Positions 59,890 to 64,000 of a stretch of 64,000 nt of DNA are shown here, in pieces. A model generated the notes under the pieces. That model saw only the letters and a list, made by a program, of their open reading frames with translations, did not search any database and was not told where the DNA came from. A program made the position numbers and the translations under genes. This DNA is from Mycobacteriaceae bacterium (GTDB taxonomy: Bacteria > Actinomycetota > Actinomycetes > Mycobacteriales > Mycobacteriaceae): the NCBI GenBank assembly GCA_019245755.1, contig JAFARC010000066.1, positions 245,090 to 309,089 of the forward strand. The letters are read 5' to 3'. How positions within the stretch are numbered: position 1 is the stretch's first letter; every line of letters begins with the position of its first letter.

Positions 59890-61167
59890 TCAGCCGCGCT
59901 GGGCGAGAAACGCGACGCTGACGATTTCGCCGGTCCGGATCTGTTCGGCGCCGCTGGGCACCACGACGAGGCAGTTGGCCTCGGCCAGGGTGGCGAGCAG
60001 GTGCGAGGACGCACCGGGCGCGCCCAGCGCCTGCACCAGGTACTCGCCGGTTTCCTGGTCCCGCATCAACTGGCCCCGCAGGTACCCCTTGCGGCCGGCT
60101 ACCGACGAGATCGGCGACAGGGTTCGGGCCTCGACGATGCGGCGCATGGGTTGGCGCTTGCCCAGCGACAACCGGATCAGCGGCCGCACGATCACCTCGA
60201 AGACGACCAGCGCGCTGACCGGGTTGGCGGGCAGCAGGAACGTCGGCACACCCTCACTACCCAGCTGGCCGAAGCCCTGTACCGAGCCGGGATGCATCGC
60301 GACGCGGGTCACCTCCATCTCGCCGAGCTTGGACAACACCGAAAGCACGTTCTCGGCTGCGATACCGCCGACGGCGCCCGCGATCACGACCACCTCTGCG
60401 CGGTTGAGCTGGCCTTCGACGACCTCGCGAAGTTCTGCGGGGTCGCTGCTGACGATTCCGACCCGGTTGACCTCGGCGCCGGCGTCACGTCCTGCCGCCG
60501 CCAGCGCATGGGAGTTGACGTCGTACACCTGACCGTTGCCCGGCGTGCGGCTGATGTCGACCAATTCGCCGCCGATGCTCAGCACCGATAGCCGCGGCCG
60601 CGGGTGCACCAGCACGCGCTCGCGGCCGACGGCCGCCAACAGTCCCACCTGCGCAGCACCGATGATGGTGCCGGCGCGCACCGCAACGTCGCCGGGCTGC
60701 ACATCGTCGCCGGCCCGCCGGACGTAGGCGCCGGAACGGATCCCGCGCAGCACCCGGATCTTGGACTGACCGCCGTCGGTCCAGCGCAGCGGCAGCACCG
60801 CGTCGGCGAGGGTAGGCATCGGCGCGCCGGTCTGCACCCGCGCCGCTTGCCGCGGTTGCAGCCGACTCGGGATGCGGGCCCCGGCTTCGATCTCGCCGAC
60901 GACCGGCAGCCGTACCTCGACACCCGCCGGCTCGAAATCGACGTCGTCACTCGCTTTGTCGGCCTCACCCTCACCAACGGTCGCCACGTCGACGCTGCGG
61001 ACGGCGTATCCGTCGATGGCGGCCTGGTCGAAGCCCGGCAGCGGGCGTTCGGTGACCACTTCTTCGGCGCACATCAGGCCCTGCGCTTCGGCGATGGCGA
61101 CCCGCACCGGCCTGGGCGCGACCGCGGCGGCCATTACCCGAGCCTGCTGGTCCTCCACCGAACGCAC
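59890..61167 (-). CDS. moeA1: gephyrin-like MoeA-family protein (Glp/MoeA1)
   Basis: A 425-residue MoeA-fold protein (Rv0994 orthologue). Domain 3, the MoaB/MogA-like part, has VVVIAGAVGGIAAENV and AMHPGSVQGFGQLG, and the N-terminal domain has EEVVTERPLPGFDQAAIDGYAV. In Corynebacteriales one MoeA paralogue (Glp, gephyrin-like protein) is known to have been adapted as an FtsZ partner in division, and its receptor GLPR is encoded two genes away (58025). A molybdenum-cofactor role is also possible; the enzyme motifs cannot separate them by eye. The start was set at GTG 61167, which gives the same N-terminus as the M. tuberculosis protein. Confidence 0.88.
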   Translation of the reverse strand: MRSVEDQQARVMAAAVAPRPVRVAIAEAQGLMCAEEVVTERPLPGFDQAAIDGYAVRSVDVATVGEGEADKASDDVDFEPAGVEVRLPVVGEIEAGARIPSRLQPRQAARVQTGAPMPTLADAVLPLRWTDGGQSKIRVLRGIRSGAYVRRAGDDVQPGDVAVRAGTIIGAAQVGLLAAVGRERVLVHPRPRLSVLSIGGELVDISRTPGNGQVYDVNSHALAAAGRDAGAEVNRVGIVSSDPAELREVVEGQLNRAEVVVIAGAVGGIAAENVLSVLSKLGEMEVTRVAMHPGSVQGFGQLGSEGVPTFLLPANPVSALVVFEVIVRPLIRLSLGKRQPMRRIVEARTLSPISSVAGRKGYLRGQLMRDQETGEYLVQALGAPGASSHLLATLAEANCLVVVPSGAEQIRTGEIVSVAFLAQRG

Positions 61168-61205
61168 AGCATGCCTTTCTGCCATCGAGTGCGGGGCCGG
61201 GGCAC

Positions 61206-62117
61206 CTACTGTTCGGTCAAGCCCAATCGTTCGACCAACCAGCGCCGCAGGTCTGGGCCATAGTCGTCACGGTCCAATGCAAAGTCAACCGCAGCTTTGA
61301 GGTATCCGCCGGGATTTCCCAGGTCGTGTCGAGAGCCGCGGTGCACGACGACGTGCACGGGGTGGCCCTCATCGATCAGCAGCGCAATCGCGTCGGTGAG
61401 TTGGATCTCGCCGCCGGCGCCGCGCTGCACGCGGCGCAGCGCCGCGAAGATTGCCCGGTCCAACACGTAACGGCCGGCGGCCGCATACGGCGAGGGGGCC
61501 TCCTCGGCCTTGGGCTTTTCCACCATTCCCTTGACGCGCAAAACGTTCGGGTTGGCGGCGTCGGGGACCTCCTGGACGTCGAACACGCCGTAGGCACCGA
61601 TCTCTTGCGGTGGAACCTGGATCGCGCACAACACGGTGCCGCCGCGCTTGGCGCGAACCTTGGACATGGTTTCCAGCACACCGGTGGGCAACACCAGGTC
61701 GTCCGGCAGCAGGACCGACACCGCATCCTCGTCGTCGGACAGCACCGGTTCCACGCAGGAGACGGCATGGCCGAGGCCGAGCGGTTCGGTCTGGATCACC
61801 GATTCGACTTTGATCAGCGCGGGCGCACGACGCACCTTCTCCAGCATCGCCTCCTTGCCGCGCGCTTCCAGCGTGCCTTCGAGCACCAGGTCTTCGACGA
61901 AGTGGGCGACGACGCCGTCCTTGCCTTCCGAGGTGATGATGACGAGCCGCTCGGCGCCGGCCTCGGCAGCTTCGGCAGCGACGAGTTCGATGCCCGGGGT
62001 GTCGACGACGGGCAGCAACTCTTTGGGGATCGTCTTGGTCGCGGGCAAAAACCGGGTACCCAAACCTGCGGCCGGCACTATCGCGGTCCGTGGTATCGCC
62101 AACTCTGGCCGTGTCAT
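61206..62117 (-). CDS. galU: UTP-glucose-1-phosphate uridylyltransferase
   Basis: GalU makes UDP-glucose for trehalose, glucan and cell-wall synthesis. The 303-residue protein carries the nucleotidyltransferase signature PAAGLGTRFLPATKTIPKE at the N-terminus, PLGLGHAV near residue 115, LPDDLVLP, YGVFDV and GMVEKPK, the last supplying the second catalytic Lys, and the C-terminal LGNPGGYLKA. The ATG at 62117 aligns with the M. tuberculosis start; an in-frame GTG 9 bases upstream also fits. It is the first gene of a galU-moeA1-rimJ-GLPR string on the minus strand and is divergent from the cyclo-ligase gene. Confidence 0.95.
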   Translation of the reverse strand: MTRPELAIPRTAIVPAAGLGTRFLPATKTIPKELLPVVDTPGIELVAAEAAEAGAERLVIITSEGKDGVVAHFVEDLVLEGTLEARGKEAMLEKVRRAPALIKVESVIQTEPLGLGHAVSCVEPVLSDDEDAVSVLLPDDLVLPTGVLETMSKVRAKRGGTVLCAIQVPPQEIGAYGVFDVQEVPDAANPNVLRVKGMVEKPKAEEAPSPYAAAGRYVLDRAIFAALRRVQRGAGGEIQLTDAIALLIDEGHPVHVVVHRGSRHDLGNPGGYLKAAVDFALDRDDYGPDLRRWLVERLGLTEQ

Positions 62118-62190
62118 CCCTGACACCCTAACGCCGGTAGGCGCTTGGTTCTTTGTTCCATCGCTGTCATCCCCCTGTCATCGTGTATCG

Positions 62191-62775
62191 GTGGCGCTCA
62201 CGTTAAAGGACCGCATCAGGGCGGATCGAGTCGCCGCGCGGCGAATGGTCACCGATGCCGTCCGCCGGGCGGAGAGCCGGGCCCTCTGTGAGCACCTGTT
62301 CGCTGTTGTGAGCGATGATGAAGTTGTTGCCGCGTATGCGCCGACCGAAAGCGAGCCGGGCTATCCGGATTTACCCGATGCCCTGCTGGACCTCGGAGTT
62401 CGGGTGTTGTTGCCGGTCGCCCGCACTTCTGGCGACGGCACGCCGCTACCGTTGCGCTGGGCGGAGCATCGGCGGGCCGGGCTCGTGCCGGCCCCGTTCG
62501 GTCTGTTCGAGCCGGTCAGCGCCTGGCTCGGGCCGCCCGCGCTGGGGACGGTGCGCACGGTGTTCGTGCCCGCCTTGGCTGTCGACCGGCACGGCGTACG
62601 GTTGGGCCGGGGTGCCGGGTTCTACGACCGCTCGCTGAGCTTCCGCGATCCGGGTGCGCGGCTGATCGCAGTGGTGCGCGACGAGGAGCTCGTCGACGAG
62701 CTCCCGGTGGAACCCCATGATGTGCCGATGACGCATGCGCTGACGCCCGGGCGCGGCCTGGTGGCGTTGCCATGA
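62191..62775 (+). CDS. 5-formyltetrahydrofolate cyclo-ligase family protein
   Basis: A 194-residue protein (Rv0992c orthologue). 5-FTHF cyclo-ligase converts 5-formyl-THF to 5,10-methenyl-THF using ATP. The family features are the Arg-rich N-terminal helix (KDRIRADRVAARRMVTDAVRR), an AAYAPTESEPGYPDL substrate loop, VFVPALAVDRHGVRLGRGAGFYDR with the ATP-binding GxGxGxYDR, and a C-terminal Pro-rich tail. The start is the GTG at 62191; upstream sequence in that frame is antisense to galU. It is divergent from galU. Confidence 0.88.
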   Translation: MALTLKDRIRADRVAARRMVTDAVRRAESRALCEHLFAVVSDDEVVAAYAPTESEPGYPDLPDALLDLGVRVLLPVARTSGDGTPLPLRWAEHRRAGLVPAPFGLFEPVSAWLGPPALGTVRTVFVPALAVDRHGVRLGRGAGFYDRSLSFRDPGARLIAVVRDEELVDELPVEPHDVPMTHALTPGRGLVALP

Positions 62776-62796
62776 GCGGGAATGTCCGGTGGCCTG

Positions 62797-62823
62797 TTGG
62801 CACTTGAATGGGTAGAGTGCTAA
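62797..62823. promoter_or_regulatory. near-perfect CIRCE operator upstream of the ruc-like gene
   Basis: TTGGCACTT, a 9-base spacer (62806-62814), then GAGTGCTAA: the right half is perfect and the left half matches 7 of 9. It lies 25 bases before the FmdB/Ruc-like gene. M. tuberculosis Rv0991c is derepressed without HrcA, and this site fits that. Confidence 0.8.
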
Positions 62824-62848
62824 CGAGCTGAACTAATCGGAGGTTCCT

Positions 62849-63145
62849 GTGCCGACCTACTCCTACGCGTGCACCGAATGCGGTAACAGGTTGGATGCCG
62901 TGCAGGCCTTCACCGACGATGCGCTGACGACTTGCCCGGCGTGCTCGGGCCGGTTGCGCAAGCTGTTCAACTCGGTGGGCGTGGTGTTCAAGGGCCCGGG
63001 CTTTTATCGCACCGACAGCCGGTTGGCATCGGGGAAGGCCTCCTCGGGCGGTGCGGGCACAGAGTCGTCCGGCTCGTCCGAGCAGGCCGGCACGCCGGCT
63101 GCCAAGTCGGAATCGTCACCTGCACCGGCCGCCGCGGCCAGCTGA
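62849..63145 (+). CDS. ruc: FmdB-family zinc-ribbon protein, Ruc-like redox-regulated chaperone
   Basis: A 98-residue protein. The N-terminal zinc ribbon has C8xxC11 (ACTECG) and C29xxC32 (CPACSG), followed by [20 protein letters not shown]. The last 35 residues are a disordered Gly/Ser/Ala-rich tail. M. tuberculosis Rv0991c (Ruc) has the same layout and is a redox-controlled chaperone: oxidation of the zinc cysteines activates it through the disordered part. The GTG start has GGAGG upstream. The CIRCE element ahead places it in the HrcA heat-shock regulon, together with the hsp20 gene of this window. mscL follows on the same strand. Confidence 0.85.
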   Translation: MPTYSYACTECGNRLDAVQAFTDDALTTCPACSGRLRKLFNSVGVVFKGPGFYRTDSRLASGKASSGGAGTESSGSSEQAGTPAAKSESSPAPAAAAS

Positions 63146-63231
63146 TCCGTTTCACGCAGGCCCCGCCCGGCCTCGATGCGACTAACGTTCGAACTCGCGA
63201 TCGGTTGGGCGAACTACAGGAGGGCCATCCC

Positions 63232-63687
63232 ATGCTGAAAGGGTTCAAGGAGTTTCTGGCGCGCGGCAATATCGTCGACCTGGCCGTCGCGGTGGTGATC
63301 GGTACCGCGTTCACGGCGCTTGTCACCAGGTTCACCGACAGCGTCATTCAGCCGCTGATCAACCGGGTCGGCGCGGGCGGCAAGTCGCACTACGGCGTTT
63401 TGCGAATCAATATCGGCGGTGGCCAGACCATCGACCTGAACGTCGTTGTGTCGGCGGCGATCAACTTCATCCTCATCGCCACCGTCGTGTACTTCCTGGT
63501 GGTGTTGCCGTACAACACGTTCCGCAAGCGCGGCGAGGTGGAGCAGGCTCAGGACACCGAGTTGAGCCTGTTGACCGAGATCCGCGACATCCTGTCATCC
63601 GATGGTCAAGCGGGCCGGCACACGACCACGCCGGGTACCGGGCCGAGCCCGGATACCGCGACGACCACCAGCGCGGACAAAGGCTGA
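63232..63687 (+). CDS. mscL: large-conductance mechanosensitive channel
   Basis: MscL opens a wide pore when membrane tension rises, protecting against hypo-osmotic shock. The 151-residue protein has the same length as M. tuberculosis MscL: the N-terminal amphipathic [22 protein letters not shown]1 with the gate [11 protein letters not shown], the periplasmic loop [16 protein letters not shown]2 ([17 protein letters not shown]) and the cytoplasmic helix ([12 protein letters not shown]). An AGGAGG ribosome site precedes the ATG. A 17-bp terminator hairpin follows 5 bases after the stop. Confidence 0.95.
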   Translation: MLKGFKEFLARGNIVDLAVAVVIGTAFTALVTRFTDSVIQPLINRVGAGGKSHYGVLRINIGGGQTIDLNVVVSAAINFILIATVVYFLVVLPYNTFRKRGEVEQAQDTELSLLTEIRDILSSDGQAGRHTTTPGTGPSPDTATTTSADKG

Positions 63688-63692
63688 CACGC

Positions 63693-63733
63693 AACGAATC
63701 AGCCCCCGGCTGTCGACCGGGGGCTGATTCGTT
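63693..63733. terminator. long bidirectional terminator hairpin
   Basis: A perfect 17-bp inverted repeat (AACGAATCAGCCCCCGG and its complement) around a 7-base loop lies between the convergent mscL and the partial exported-protein gene. On the plus strand GTTTGT follows. It can stop transcription in both directions. Confidence 0.9.
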
Positions 63734-63744
63734 TGTGGGCAGAG

Positions 63745-64000
63745 CTAGTTCATGTTCCATGGATCGCCGTAGGTGGTGACGCTGTCCCCGGCCTTGGAGA
63801 TCAGCCGCGCGAACGGGCGCAGCAGCACACCGCCGCCCGCGCCGGTCACGGTGCCGTGAGCGTTGGAGACCGTCACGGCGCCGTCGGATCCGGTGACATC
63901 GACGGAGAAAGTCGCGATTTCCTGAATGCCGGGGCCGTTGCCCAGGTTCGCGGTGACCGCCACGCCGGGGAACAGCGGCGGCGAAGTCACCGCCAGGGCC
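63745..64000 (-). CDS. 3' part of an exported-type protein of unknown family
   Basis: The last 85 residues of a protein that continues beyond the window. The visible part is beta-rich and Gly/Thr-rich: LFPGVAVTANLGNGPGIQEI, FSVDVTGSDGAVTVSNAHGT, GAGGGVLLRPFARLIS, ending TTYGDPWNMN. Low charge and absence of cysteines or hydrophobic helices suggest a secreted protein or surface domain, which is inference. I do not recognise the family. It converges on mscL across the 63693-63733 terminator. Confidence 0.6.
   Translation of the reverse strand, partial: ALAVTSPPLFPGVAVTANLGNGPGIQEIATFSVDVTGSDGAVTVSNAHGTVTGAGGGVLLRPFARLISKAGDSVTTYGDPWNMN

Overview
The window is high-GC chromosomal DNA from a Mycobacterium species. 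Diagnostic genes include rpfB, pks16-type FAAL, pmt, a cAMP-binding lysine acetyltransferase like Rv0998, an Rv1747-type FHA-ABC transporter, LpqN/LpqT, DUF5642 and DUF732 exported proteins, and mscL. The backbone is recognisable as the M. tuberculosis Rv0985c-Rv1013 block in inverted orientation: pks16, ispE, ksgA, rpfB, tatD, metG, pabB, rsmI, pmt, arcA, alkB-like, acetyltransferase, GLPR-like, rimJ, moeA/glp, galU, 5-FTHF cyclo-ligase, ruc-like, mscL. It is not M. tuberculosis itself, because that backbone is interrupted by accessory DNA. The species cannot be fixed from sequence reading alone.

Layout. 1-5.9 kb: an SDR, a FAAL plus DrrAB-like ABC exporter operon, and ispE. 6.1-11.5 kb: an orphan soluble Ser/Thr kinase sits between ispE and ksgA-rpfB-tatD, followed by metG. 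11.5-16.1 kb: a TetR/DUF1772 pair with operator, a flavoprotein translationally coupled to an ECF41-type sigma factor, and pabB. 16.1-20.9 kb: rsmI, pmt, arcA, soxR (with a canonical SoxR box facing arcA) and alkB. 20.9-28.3 kb: exported proteins, a xanthine-dehydrogenase-like pair lacking its molybdenum subunit, DJ-1, membrane proteins and TspO. 28.5-31.4 kb: an IS5-type element holding a VOC-family gene between two IS 3' ends, bordered by a lipoprotein gene and a truncated esterase. 31.3-52 kb: Rv0998-like acetyltransferase, CtaG, a CIRCE-controlled Hsp20, aldolase, acyl-CoA ligase, a PE-PPE-domain hydrolase, a beta-helix protein with a frameshifted SGNH hydrolase, a GltB-like FMN protein, FHA-ABC and amidase.

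52.1-57.9 kb is the most striking segment. It is a roughly 5.8 kb island lying between an intact tRNA-Ala(CGC) gene, beside a decayed tyrosine-integrase C-terminus, and a partial second copy of the tRNA 3' end. It holds a TetR regulator, a 38-residue membrane peptide, an AveC-like membrane protein, a cytochrome P450, a frameshifted DHDPR-like oxidoreductase and a luciferase-like monooxygenase. Nearly the same 18-bp dyad lies in both divergent promoter regions of the island, suggesting one TetR regulon. 58-64 kb returns to conserved backbone: cell-division Glp/GLPR, galU, a CIRCE-preceded ruc-like chaperone gene, mscL with a strong terminator, and the 3' part of an exported-type protein running off the window.

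Several genes carry single-base frameshifts at short homopolymers (about 34.64, 42.93 and 55.97 kb). These could be true decay or sequencing error. All family assignments are from motif and remembered homologue recognition, not from a database search.
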